The translations under genes were made by a program, and so were the position numbers. A stretch of DNA of 64,000 bases from Agrococcus carbonis (GTDB lineage: Bacteria; Actinomycetota; Actinomycetes; Actinomycetales; Microbacteriaceae): the NCBI RefSeq assembly GCF_900104705.1, contig NZ_LT629734.1:2604001-2668000 (forward strand). Direction: 5' to 3'. Shown here in pieces: positions 1 to 7,905 of the stretch (positions are counted from its first letter, which is position 1; each line of letters opens with the position of its first letter). Below the pieces are notes generated by a model, which was not told where the DNA came from, did no database searches, and saw nothing but the letters and a program-made list of their open reading frames with translations.

Positions 1-536
<536 letters not shown>

Positions 537-614
537 CCACAGAGGATAGGCGCTGCTGTGCTCGCGAGGGGTGTTCCACGCCGCGTCGCGCGGGAGTCAG
601 GGCATGATGGATGC

Positions 615-962
615 GTGACGCAAGACGTTGAGGCGCAGGACGCCGTGTGGCTCACCGTGCCCGACCTCGTCGAGATGCTCGACGAGCCGGTCGGGCGCAT
701 CCATCGACTGATCCAGGAGCACCGCCTGCCGGCCACGCGCCGGAACGGTCCGCTGCAGGTGCCCGCCGCGTGCATCCGTGACGGCGAGCCGATGTCGGAG
801 GTGCGCGGCACGCTGCTCGTGCTGCTCGACCTCGGCTTCACCGAGGACGAGGCGATCGACTGGCTGCTCGGCGACGACGACGCGCTCGGCACGACGCCGA
901 TCGACGCGCTCCGCCAGGGCCGCAAGGCCGAGGTGCGCCGCGTCGCCCAGACGCAGGGCTGA
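615..962 (+). CDS. Rv2175c-like winged/MerR-type DNA-binding protein
   Basis: 115 residues. The first 60 residues (VWLTVPDLVEMLDEPVGR to about PAACI) look like a helix-turn-helix resembling a MerR/excisionase fold, followed by an acidic C-terminal part with LLVLLDLGFTEDEAIDWLL. This matches the Rv2175c family of actinobacterial DNA-binding proteins. Its gene lies back to back with the kinase gene, as in M. tuberculosis, where PknL phosphorylation blocks DNA binding by Rv2175c. The GTG start was chosen because no in-frame ATG lies nearby and because a -10-like CATGAT (603-608) ends 6 nt before it (leaderless pattern). The target DNA is unknown. Confidence 0.82.
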   Translation: MTQDVEAQDAVWLTVPDLVEMLDEPVGRIHRLIQEHRLPATRRNGPLQVPAACIRDGEPMSEVRGTLLVLLDLGFTEDEAIDWLLGDDDALGTTPIDALRQGRKAEVRRVAQTQG

Positions 963-976
963 GCGACCCCCTCGCT

Positions 977-1312
977 GATCGAGCAGCGCGAAGCGCCCCT
1001 CGCTGATCGAGTAGCGCGAAGCGCGTATCGAGATCCGCCGCCGCTTCGCTGATCGAGTAGCGCGAAGCGCGTATCGAGATCCGCAGCCCCCTCGCTGATC
1101 GAGTAGCGCGAAGCGCGTATCGAGATCCCGCTGTCCCCTCGCTGATCGAGTAGCGCGAAGCGCGTATCGGGATCCGCCGTCGCTTCGCTGATCGAGTAGC
1201 GCGAAGCGCGTATCGAGATCCGCCGTCGCTTCGCTGATCGAGTAGCGCGAAGCGCGTATCGGGATCCGCCGCCCCCTCGCTGATCGAGTAGCGCGAAGCG
1301 CGTATCGGGATC
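977..1312 (+). repeat. 46-bp tandem array of palindromic repeats (7 full + 1 partial copy)
   Basis: Seven 31-bp copies start at 1005, 1051, 1097, 1144, 1190, 1236 and 1282 (period 46-47), with a truncated copy at 977. Each begins GATCGAGTAG, has an inner stem GCGC-GAA-GCGC and ends GTATCGAGATC or GTATCGGGATC. Spacers are 15-16 bp and similar to each other. The array starts about 10 bp behind the stop of the Rv2175c-like gene and fills the gap to the GIY-YIG gene. No promoter or gene is visible inside it. Related copies occur at six other places in the window. Confidence 0.95.
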
Positions 1313-1373
1313 CCGCTCCACAGGCAGCGCATCCCACGAACGTCTGCCGGCCCCGCCATGGCACCCTCTGCCG

Positions 1374-1703
1374 ATGCCATGGGTCTACATCCTCCGCTGC
1401 AGCGACGGCTCGACCTACGTCGGGAGCACCCGCGACATCGATCGCCGCGTGGATCAGCATCAGCGCGGGGCGGGCGCTGAGTACACGCGGCGCCGACTCC
1501 CAGTCGAGCTCGCCTTCGCGCACTTCGACGAGTCGGTAGCTGCCGCGTTCGCGCTCGAGAAGCAGATCCAGGGATGGAGCCGGGCCAAGCGCGAGGCGCT
1601 CATCCTGGGCGACTTCGAAGGGATCGCTCGAGCGGCGAAGAAGCGCGACTGGGAGGGGTTCCGGCGGCGACGCGGCGCGACGGAGCGCGGGGAGCTCTCG
1701 TGA
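1374..1703 (+). CDS. Small GIY-YIG nuclease family protein (UPF0213-like)
   Basis: 109 residues. The N-terminus PWVYILRCSDGSTYVGST carries the VYI and YVG halves of the GIY-YIG motif. It is followed by the conserved arginine in TRDIDRRVDQH and a glutamate in ALEKQIQGWSRAKREALI, the usual metal ligand. This is the single-domain YhbQ/UPF0213 type, whose members cleave or bind DNA but mostly lack a known role. The ATG at 1374 places the VYI motif at the expected distance from the start. The gene is sandwiched between palindromic repeats: seven copies upstream in one orientation, two and a half copies downstream in the other, the first beginning at its own stop codon. Confidence 0.88.
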   Translation: MPWVYILRCSDGSTYVGSTRDIDRRVDQHQRGAGAEYTRRRLPVELAFAHFDESVAAAFALEKQIQGWSRAKREALILGDFEGIARAAKKRDWEGFRRRRGATERGELS

Positions 1704-1820
1704 TCTCGATACGCGGTTCGCGCTACTCGATCACCGAGGGTGGGGGAGGCGCGGGGTGTGATCTCGATACGCGCTGCGCGCTACTCGATCACCGAGGGAA
1801 GTGCTGCTCGATCACCGAGG
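1702..1820 (-). repeat. Inverted copies of the palindromic repeat downstream of the GIY-YIG gene
   Basis: Two full 31-bp copies (1702-1732 and 1760-1790) and a half copy (about 1803-1820) in the orientation opposite to the array at 977-1312. The first overlaps the TGA stop of the GIY-YIG gene. Inner stems are slightly changed (GCGGTTCGCGC, GCGCTGCGCGC), while the outer GATCTCGATAC and CTACTCGATC ends are intact. The stretch separates two convergent genes and may also end transcription. Confidence 0.9.
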
Positions 1821-1858
1821 CAGGCGCGGTGCGGGCGCCGGGTGCGGCTCGCCGCTCC

Positions 1859-2971
1859 CTAGCGGTCGCGCTTCGCGACCGAGTCGGCGAGCCGCTCGAG
1901 CTCGAGCACGGCCGAGCGCGACAGGTCGCCGTCGTGGAGGGACTCGAGCGCCTCGCCGACCGCGCGGTCGATGAGCGCCTCGAGGCGCTGCGGTGCCTCG
2001 GAGCGCTGGATCGCGTCCTGCAGGATGGCGATCTGCCGCTCGTCGAGCTCGCGGTCGCCGAGCAGCTCGTCGAGCATCGTGCGCACACCGGGCGTGAGTC
2101 GTTGGCGGGCGATCTCGACGAGCACCGTGCGCTTGCCCTCGCGCAGGTCGTCGCCCGCGGGCTTGCCCGTCACCTCGGGGTCGCCGAAGACGCCCAGCAG
2201 GTCGTCGCGCATCTGGAACGCGATCCCGACCGGCAGCCCGTAGCCCGCGAGCGCCTCGAGCTGCCCGGGCTCGCCCCCGGCCAGCAGCGCGCCGAGCGTC
2301 AGCGGCGCCTCGACGGAGTACTTCGCCGACTTGTAGACCGCGACCGTGTGCGCCCGGTCGAGCAGGGCGGCGGGGTCCTGCCGGATCCACGCGGCCTCCT
2401 CGAGCACGTCGAGGTACTGCCCGAAGGTCACCTCCTCGCGCATGCGGCGGTAGGCGTCGTGCACCGCGTGGCCGCGCGCCGTCCCGCGGCATGCCCGCAG
2501 CATCCGGTCGTCGGCCCAGTTGAGCAGCAGGTCGCCCACGAGCACGGCGGCGTGCTGGCCCCAGGCGCCCGCGTCGCCGACCCATTCGCCGTCGCGGTGC
2601 ATCGCCTCGAGCGCGCGGTGCATCGCCGGGCGACCGCGGCGGGTGTCCGACTGGTCGATGATGTCGTCGTGCACGAGCGCAGCGGCGTGGAAGAGCTCGA
2701 TCGCGGTGGCGACGCCCACCGCGTCGTGCCACTCGGGGTCCTGCTCGGTGCCCGTGGTGTGGGATGCGTCAGGCCGCGCGGCCGTGACCGCGTGCCACCC
2801 CCAGAGCACGAAGGCGCTGCGCACGCGCTTGCCGCCCGAGACGAGGTCGCGGACGAGGCGCAGCAGCGGGCCGGCGTCGCTCGAGAGCTCGGTCAGTGCC
2901 CGCTCGCGCTCGTCGAGGTACTGCTGGATCGAGGACTCGACGGCCTGGGCGAAGCGCTGCTGTGCTGACAC
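1859..2971 (-). CDS. Polyprenyl (geranylgeranyl-type) diphosphate synthase
   Basis: About 370 residues. Both aspartate-rich motifs of trans-isoprenyl diphosphate synthases are present: LVHDDIIDQSDTRRG (first) and FQMRDDLLGVFGD (second), plus the basic GGKRVR site for isopentenyl diphosphate. It condenses isopentenyl diphosphate with an allylic primer to make C15-C20 or longer prenyl diphosphates for carotenoids, quinones or lipid carriers; product length cannot be read safely. Its place near dcw matches idsA2 (Rv2173) beside Rv2175c in M. tuberculosis. The GTG at 2971 was preferred over the ATG at 2980 because a TAGCAT -10 (minus strand, 2984-2979) overlaps that ATG and ends 7 nt before the GTG. 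Confidence 0.9.
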   Translation of the reverse strand: MSAQQRFAQAVESSIQQYLDERERALTELSSDAGPLLRLVRDLVSGGKRVRSAFVLWGWHAVTAARPDASHTTGTEQDPEWHDAVGVATAIELFHAAALVHDDIIDQSDTRRGRPAMHRALEAMHRDGEWVGDAGAWGQHAAVLVGDLLLNWADDRMLRACRGTARGHAVHDAYRRMREEVTFGQYLDVLEEAAWIRQDPAALLDRAHTVAVYKSAKYSVEAPLTLGALLAGGEPGQLEALAGYGLPVGIAFQMRDDLLGVFGDPEVTGKPAGDDLREGKRTVLVEIARQRLTPGVRTMLDELLGDRELDERQIAILQDAIQRSEAPQRLEALIDRAVGEALESLHDGDLSRSAVLELERLADSVAKRDR

Positions 2972-3044
2972 AAGACACATGCTATTGACAGGGTGAGGAC
3001 GTAGACTGTCGTTCCGCACCGGTTGAGCACGAAGGGGGTGCGAG

Positions 3045-3422
3045 ATGGGCCTCTCCGAGCACGAGCAGCGACTGCTCGACGAGATGGAGCGCAATCTCTA
3101 CAAGCACGAGGCCGACATCGTCAACACGTCGGCCGGTCCCCGCACCGTCAACTACACGAAGGTCGCGGTCGGCGTGCTCGGCGTCGTGCTGGGCCTCGTG
3201 CTCGTCGTCATCGGCGTGAGCATGAAGCTCGCGATCATCGGCGTCGCCGGCTTCGCCGTCGCGGTCGGCGGTGCGCTGTGGGCGCTCTCCGCCTCGCGTC
3301 CCGCGACGGGCGACGAGGCCGCCGCGCGCGGCACGGCGAGCGAGGGCCCGGCCGCTGCGAAGCACGGCCCGAGCCTCATGGAGCGCCTGTCCCAGGAGTG
3401 GGACGACCGCAACCAGCGCTAG
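3045..3422 (+). CDS. DUF3040 membrane protein
   Basis: 125 residues. The N-terminal MGLSEHEQRLLDEMERNLY is the hallmark of DUF3040. Two hydrophobic segments follow (about residues 42-60 and 63-83), then a polar C-terminal tail ending SLMERLSQEWDDRNQR. The family is found next to mraZ and the dcw cluster across actinobacteria (Rv2169c in M. tuberculosis), but its function is unknown. A purine-rich GAAGGGGG precedes the ATG. It is divergent from the prenyl synthase; a good -35-like TTGACA (2985-2990) and a -10-like TAGACT (3002-3007) lie in the shared region but are too close together to pair with each other. Confidence 0.88.
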   Translation: MGLSEHEQRLLDEMERNLYKHEADIVNTSAGPRTVNYTKVAVGVLGVVLGLVLVVIGVSMKLAIIGVAGFAVAVGGALWALSASRPATGDEAAARGTASEGPAAAKHGPSLMERLSQEWDDRNQR

Positions 3423-3448
3423 CGCTCCTCCACCTCCCTCCACCCACC

Positions 3449-3474
3449 AGGGCCGATCCGTCAGGGTCGGCCCT
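3449..3474 (+). terminator. Hairpin terminator after the DUF3040 gene
   Basis: Inverted repeat AGGGCCGA (3449-3456) and TCGGCCCT (3467-3474), about 27 bp behind the stop codon. There is no T-run, which is common in GC-rich actinobacteria. From here to 3680 no gene or other clear structure is visible. Confidence 0.6.
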
Positions 3475-3685
3475 CTCTCGTGCCCTCGCGCCGCTCGGTC
3501 GTGCGCGCGGGCGGTCGTTGCGTGCCCGAGATCCGCCCGCGCCCGCGCGGGCGCGGCCGCGGCGCCGCGCCCCGCTCGTGCGCCTCCCAGCGCGGCAGCG
3601 CCTGGGCGCTGTGCCGCGTGTGCATGCCCGTGATGCTCCCGCACGTCACGATCCGCGCCAAACCCCTCCACTGGCTTTCGCCGCG

Positions 3686-3778
3686 CCAATATTGGGCAGT
3701 CGGCGTGTTCCTTAGCAGATTCTGAGACTAGGTGGCGGTATGTGGAGTACAGTGGAGGAAGCCGGCGGACGCTGGCGG
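3686..3778 (+). promoter_or_regulatory. mraZ promoter region with five MraZ boxes at 10-bp spacing
   Basis: Five direct repeats stand exactly 10 bp apart: TGGCGG (3733), TGGAGT (3743), TGGAGG (3753), CGGCGG (3763) and TGGCGG (3773). MraZ is known to bind TGGG-type repeats with 5-bp spacers, the same 10-bp period, so this is very probably its operator. A -10-like TACAGT (3748-3753) lies inside the boxes, which fits autorepression of the dcw operon. Just upstream is a perfect AT-rich palindrome CCAATATTGG (3686-3695). Confidence 0.8.
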
Positions 3779-3808
3779 ATCTCGTAAGGCCGGACGAGAG
3801 GGGGCGGA

Positions 3809-4240
3809 GTGTTCCTCGGCACCCACACGCCCAAGCTCGACGACAAGGGCCGCGTGATCCTCCCCGCCAAGTTCCGGCAGGAGCTCGAGGGCGGCCTCGT
3901 CCTCACCCGCGGCCAGGAGCGCTGCATCTACGTCTTCTCCATGCGCGAGTTCGAGCGCGTCCACGAGCAGATCCGGCAGGCGCCGCTCACCTCGGCCGGT
4001 GCGCGCGACTTCCTGCGGCTCTTCCTCTCGGGCGCCTCGAGCGAGCAGGCCGACAGCCAGCACCGCGTGACGATCCCGGCGAACCTGCGCGAGTACGCGG
4101 GGCTCGGGCGCGAGCTCACCGTCATCGGTGCCGGCTCCCGCGCCGAGATCTGGGACACCGCGGCCTGGAACGAGTACTACGCGGCCAAGGAGGCCGACTT
4201 CGCGAGCACGACGGAGGAGGTGATCCCCGGCATCTTCTGA
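3809..4240 (+). CDS. mraZ: Transcriptional regulator MraZ
   Basis: 143 residues, the usual length. It has two SpoVT/AbrB-like halves: [19 protein letters not shown] with a first DKGR-type motif at the N-terminus, and a second, [12 protein letters not shown], near residue 80. MraZ forms ring oligomers that bind repeated TGG boxes upstream of its own gene and tune expression of the division and cell-wall operon. The GTG start directly follows a GAGAGGGGG-type ribosome site and aligns with the family N-terminus. It is first in the dcw cluster; 97 nt separate it from rsmH. Confidence 0.97.
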   Translation: MFLGTHTPKLDDKGRVILPAKFRQELEGGLVLTRGQERCIYVFSMREFERVHEQIRQAPLTSAGARDFLRLFLSGASSEQADSQHRVTIPANLREYAGLGRELTVIGAGSRAEIWDTAAWNEYYAAKEADFASTTEEVIPGIF

Positions 4241-4337
4241 CCCTGGCCGTGACCCTCAGCTGGTCGCCGCGCCGCACCTTCCCCGGTGGCGCGTCGAGCG
4301 GATGGGGATCAGGGCCCGGGAGGAGGAGGGAGACGAC

Positions 4338-5342
4338 ATGGACGCATCCGAGCTCCACACCCCCGTCATGCTCGAGCGCACGCTCGGGCTGCTCGCCCCC
4401 GCGATCGAGGCCGCGACGGCCGCCGGCCGCACGCCCGTCGTCGTCGACGGCACGCTCGGCATGGGCGGCCACACCGAGGCGATGCTCGCTGCGCACCCGA
4501 CGCTCGTCGTCGCCGGCATCGACCGCGACCCCGACGCGATCCGGCTCGCGGGGGAGCGCCTCGCGCGATTCGGCGACCGCTTCCGCCCCGTCCAGGCGAC
4601 CTACGACCGCATCGACCTCGCGCTCGAGGCCGCGGGCGCCGACGCCGCCGACGGCATCCTGCTCGACCTCGGCGTCTCGAGCCTGCAGCTCGACGCCGCC
4701 GACCGCGGCTTCGCCTACGCGAAGGACGCGCCGCTCGACATGCGCATGGGCCAGGCGGGCGACGTGACCGCCGCGACGATCCTCGCCGAGCGCGACGCCC
4801 GCGAGCTCGCGCGCCTGTTCAAGGTGTACGGCGACGAGAAGCTCGCCGACCGCTACGCCCGGGCGATCGTCGCGGCGCGCGCCGAGCGCCCGATCGAGAC
4901 CTCGGCGCAGCTCGTCGACATCCTGCAGGCGGCGACGCCGCGCGCGGTCGCCAACCAGGGCCACCCCGCCAAGCGGGTCTTCCAGGCGCTGCGCATCGAG
5001 GTCAACCAGGAGCTCGCGATCCTCGAGCGCACGATGCCCGCCGCGATCGACGCGCTCGCCGTCGGCGGCCGCCTCGTCGTGCTCGCCTACCAGTCGCTCG
5101 AGGACCGCATCGTCAAGCGCGCGCTGCAGGCCGCGGCCTCGTCGACCGCGCCGCGCGACCTGCCGGTCGAGCTGGCCGAGCACGCGCCGCACCTGCGGCT
5201 CCTCGTGCGCGGCGCCGAGCTCGCCGACGACGCCGAGCGCGCGGCCAACCCCCGGTCCGCGCCCGTCCGCCTCCGCGCCGCAGAGCGCATCCGCCCCGTC
5301 CATCCCTCAGACGACCGACCGCACCGTGAGGAGCAGTCATGA
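4338..5342 (+). CDS. rsmH: 16S rRNA (cytosine-1402 N4) methyltransferase RsmH
   Basis: 334 residues. The N-terminal HTPVMLERTL and the S-adenosylmethionine site VVVDGTLGMGGHTEAML are typical, followed by DLGVSSLQLD and PLDMRM and the helical insert, then HPAKRVFQALRIEVN. It methylates C1402 of 16S rRNA on the small subunit. The ATG at 4338 was chosen because a strong GGAGGAGGAGGG site lies just upstream; an in-frame ATG at 4302 has none and precedes the conserved start. Its TGA overlaps the ATG of ftsL (ATGA), indicating translational coupling. Confidence 0.96.
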   Translation: MDASELHTPVMLERTLGLLAPAIEAATAAGRTPVVVDGTLGMGGHTEAMLAAHPTLVVAGIDRDPDAIRLAGERLARFGDRFRPVQATYDRIDLALEAAGADAADGILLDLGVSSLQLDAADRGFAYAKDAPLDMRMGQAGDVTAATILAERDARELARLFKVYGDEKLADRYARAIVAARAERPIETSAQLVDILQAATPRAVANQGHPAKRVFQALRIEVNQELAILERTMPAAIDALAVGGRLVVLAYQSLEDRIVKRALQAAASSTAPRDLPVELAEHAPHLRLLVRGAELADDAERAANPRSAPVRLRAAERIRPVHPSDDRPHREEQS

Positions 5343-5989
5343 CCGACGTCGCCTACGCCCAGCCGCACTTCGAGCCGCACCCCCAGCCGCAGCCGGAGCC
5401 GCGACGGGAGCGACACCTGCGGGCGCTGCCCGCGCCCAGCGTGCGCCGCGCACCGCGCCTCGTGCACGGCGTGCTCGCGCTCACGGGGCTGGTCGGCATC
5501 GTCGCCGCCCAGCTCGGCCTCTCGGTGGTGATCAGCCAGGGCGCCTACGACCTCGGCGCCCTCTCCGCCGAGTCGAGCGCGCTCGCCCGCACCGAGCAGA
5601 CCCTCGCCGAGGAGGTCGCGGTGCTCTCGTCGCCGCAGCACGTCGCGGTCGCCGCCGACGACCTCGGCATGCTCGCGGGCCAGCCGTCGCAGTTCCTCAC
5701 CCTCTCGGGCGAGGCGACCGCGGGGGGCCCGGATGCGCTGCACATGCAGGTGCCCGCGCTCGACCGCTTCGGCATGTACGTGCCGAACGCGCTGCTGCAG
5801 TCGCAGCCGGCGACCGCGGCGGCGGTCGCCGACGTGCGCGCCGCGATCGAGCCGTACCCGGGCATGCTGCTGCCGGCCTCGGAGTCGTCGCCCGCACCCG
5901 CGGAGGCCGCGACGCCGGCGCCGGCGACCGCGCAGCAGCCCGACCAGCCCGCGCCCGGCACGCTGCTGCCGGCGAACGCGGCCGAGTGA
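5339..5989 (+). CDS. ftsL: FtsL-like septum formation protein
   Basis: 216 residues, a bitopic protein: a Pro- and Arg-rich cytoplasmic N-terminus, one transmembrane segment (about residues 42-63, VHGVLALTGLVGIVAAQLGL), then a heptad-like region (SAESSALARTEQTLAEEVAVLSS) expected to form the coiled coil with DivIC, and a Pro/Ala-rich low-complexity tail. The call rests on topology and on its position between rsmH and ftsI, where actinobacterial FtsL lies; sequence conservation in this family is low. FtsL scaffolds FtsQ/DivIC and helps activate FtsWI. The extracellular tail is longer than in E. coli FtsL. Confidence 0.8.
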   Translation: MTDVAYAQPHFEPHPQPQPEPRRERHLRALPAPSVRRAPRLVHGVLALTGLVGIVAAQLGLSVVISQGAYDLGALSAESSALARTEQTLAEEVAVLSSPQHVAVAADDLGMLAGQPSQFLTLSGEATAGGPDALHMQVPALDRFGMYVPNALLQSQPATAAAVADVRAAIEPYPGMLLPASESSPAPAEAATPAPATAQQPDQPAPGTLLPANAAE

Positions 5990-6086
5990 GGCGTGGCGGC
6001 GCGCTGCGGCGGCCGGCCGCCGCTACCGTGCTGACGGCTCGATGCGAGCCCGCCTGCACCCGCAGGCGCGAGAGGCGGAGGTGACC

Positions 6087-7874
6087 GTGGCAGCCAGGCG
6101 CACCCGATCGCGCACGAGGATCCGCACCGCGATCGTCGCCGTGCTGACCTTCGCGCTGCTCGCGACCTTCGTCGTGCGGCTCGCCGACATCCAGCTCGTG
6201 CGCGCCGAGGCGCTCAACGCCGAGGCGGATGGGCGGCGCGGGGTCACGCAGACGCTCTTCGGCACGCGCGGCCCCATCGTCGACGCGAACGGCACGGTGC
6301 TCGCCGAGAGCGTCGATCGGTGGGACCTCACGATCTCGCCGCAGTACACGCGCGACCTGCAGCCCGGCATCGACCCCGTCGACGAGCTCATGACGGTGGG
6401 GGATGCGCTCATCGCGATCGGCGGCATCACCGGTGACGACCCGCGCGACCTGCAGGCGATGATCTACGCCGAGCTCGAGCGCGACCCCGACTCCGACTAC
6501 CTCATGCTCTCGACGGGCCTCGACGCGCGGCAGTTCGAGGCGGTGCGCGACCTGCGCATCCCGTGGGTGTACCTGCGGCTCAACCCGCAGCGCGTCTACC
6601 CGGCGGGAGCGGTCGCCGGCAACCTCGTGGGCTTCATGGGCACCGACGATCCGCTCGCGGGCATCGAGCGCAGCCACGACGCGTGCCTCGCGCCCACCGA
6701 TGGCCAGCGCATGTTCGACCGCTCGGCCGACGGCACGCCCATCCCGGGCTCGATCACGACCACGCCCGCCGTCGACGGCGGCACGGTGCAGCTCACGATC
6801 GACGCCGACGTGCAGTACCAGGTGCAGCAGCTCACGGCGCAGTACACGTCGCAGCTGCGCGCCCGCAGCGGCACCTCGGTCGTGATGCGGGCGGACGGCA
6901 CCGTCGTCGCCGTCGCCGAGTCGACGACCGTCGATCCCAACGACCCCACGGGCACCGCAGCGAAGGACCGCGGCTCGCGCGCCTTCACCTCGGCGTACGA
7001 GCCGGGCTCGATCTGGAAGACGTTCGCGTGGGCCGCGATGCTCGACCTCGGCCTCATCGAGCGCACCGACGAGCTGAGCGTGCCGTGGACGTACGAGGCG
7101 CCCGGCGCCCGCGTGCGCGATGCGCACTCGCACGAGCCCAAGCAGTGGACGGCCGCGGGCATCCTCGTCAACTCCTCCAACTCGGGCATGTCCCGCCTCG
7201 CCGAGCAGCTCGACCGCGAGGACCTCTACGACTACTTCGACCGCTTCGGCTTCGGCCAGCAGACCGCGGTCGGCTTCGCGGGGGAGCAGGCGGGCGTGCT
7301 GCACGACCCCGCGACGCTCGACCCGCAGACGAGCCTCACCTCCCTGTTCGGCCAGGGCCTGTCGGCGACGCCCATCCAGCTCGCCTCCGGCTACCAGGCG
7401 ATGGCGAACGACGGGGTCCACCTGCCCGTGCGGCTCATCGCCGGCTGCACCGACGCCGAGGGCCAGGTGACGAGCCCCGAGCTGCCCGAGGGCCAGCGGG
7501 TCGTGAGCTCCGAGACGGCGGAGTCGACGCTCGAGGTGCTCGAGCACGTCGTCACCGACTACGGCTACGACACCTTCCCGATCGAGGGCTACCGCATCGC
7601 AGCGAAGACGGGCACGGCGCAGATGGCCTACGACGACGGATCCGGCTACGACCCCGACCGCATGATGATCTCGGTCGCGGGCGTGTTCCCGGTCGACGAC
7701 CCGCAGTTCGTGGTCGTCACGCTGTACGACAGCCCCCAGACGATCCGCACGAGCGGCGGGGCCATCCCGGCCTTTCACGATATGGTGAACCTCTTGATCC
7801 GCCACTACGACATCCCCCCGAGCACGACCCCAGCACCTGACGTGCCGCTCGAGTGGCCGGCCGAGCAGCCTTGA
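6087..7874 (+). CDS. ftsI: Peptidoglycan D,D-transpeptidase FtsI (class B PBP)
   Basis: About 595 residues. One N-terminal transmembrane segment (IRTAIVAVLTFALLATFVV), the pedestal domain with TRGPIVDANGTVLAES, and a transpeptidase domain with all three catalytic motifs: SIWK (in EPGSIWKTFAW), SSN (in NSSNSGM) and KTG (in AAKTGTAQ). It cross-links septal peptidoglycan together with FtsW. The GTG at 6087 was chosen because GGAGGTGA lies 5 nt before it; GTG 6081 and ATG 6042 are in-frame alternatives that add 2 and 15 residues. It sits 97 nt after ftsL and 31 nt before murE. Confidence 0.95.
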   Translation: MAARRTRSRTRIRTAIVAVLTFALLATFVVRLADIQLVRAEALNAEADGRRGVTQTLFGTRGPIVDANGTVLAESVDRWDLTISPQYTRDLQPGIDPVDELMTVGDALIAIGGITGDDPRDLQAMIYAELERDPDSDYLMLSTGLDARQFEAVRDLRIPWVYLRLNPQRVYPAGAVAGNLVGFMGTDDPLAGIERSHDACLAPTDGQRMFDRSADGTPIPGSITTTPAVDGGTVQLTIDADVQYQVQQLTAQYTSQLRARSGTSVVMRADGTVVAVAESTTVDPNDPTGTAAKDRGSRAFTSAYEPGSIWKTFAWAAMLDLGLIERTDELSVPWTYEAPGARVRDAHSHEPKQWTAAGILVNSSNSGMSRLAEQLDREDLYDYFDRFGFGQQTAVGFAGEQAGVLHDPATLDPQTSLTSLFGQGLSATPIQLASGYQAMANDGVHLPVRLIAGCTDAEGQVTSPELPEGQRVVSSETAESTLEVLEHVVTDYGYDTFPIEGYRIAAKTGTAQMAYDDGSGYDPDRMMISVAGVFPVDDPQFVVVTLYDSPQTIRTSGGAIPAFHDMVNLLIRHYDIPPSTTPAPDVPLEWPAEQP

Positions 7875-7905
7875 CACCGAGCAGGGCAGACACACTGAGG
7901 AGACG

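Noticed and set aside
1005..1312. Regular direct repeats resembling a CRISPR array
   Set aside because: Spacers are only 15-16 bp and nearly the same in each unit, repeats are internally palindromic over most of their length, and no cas genes are nearby.
2985..3007. TTGACA and TAGACT as one promoter for the DUF3040 gene
   Set aside because: The spacer is only 11 nt; each element may belong to another promoter.
3461..3725. Short open frames on both strands between the DUF3040 gene and mraZ
   Set aside because: No ribosome site, shadow-like composition and overlap with the mraZ regulatory region.
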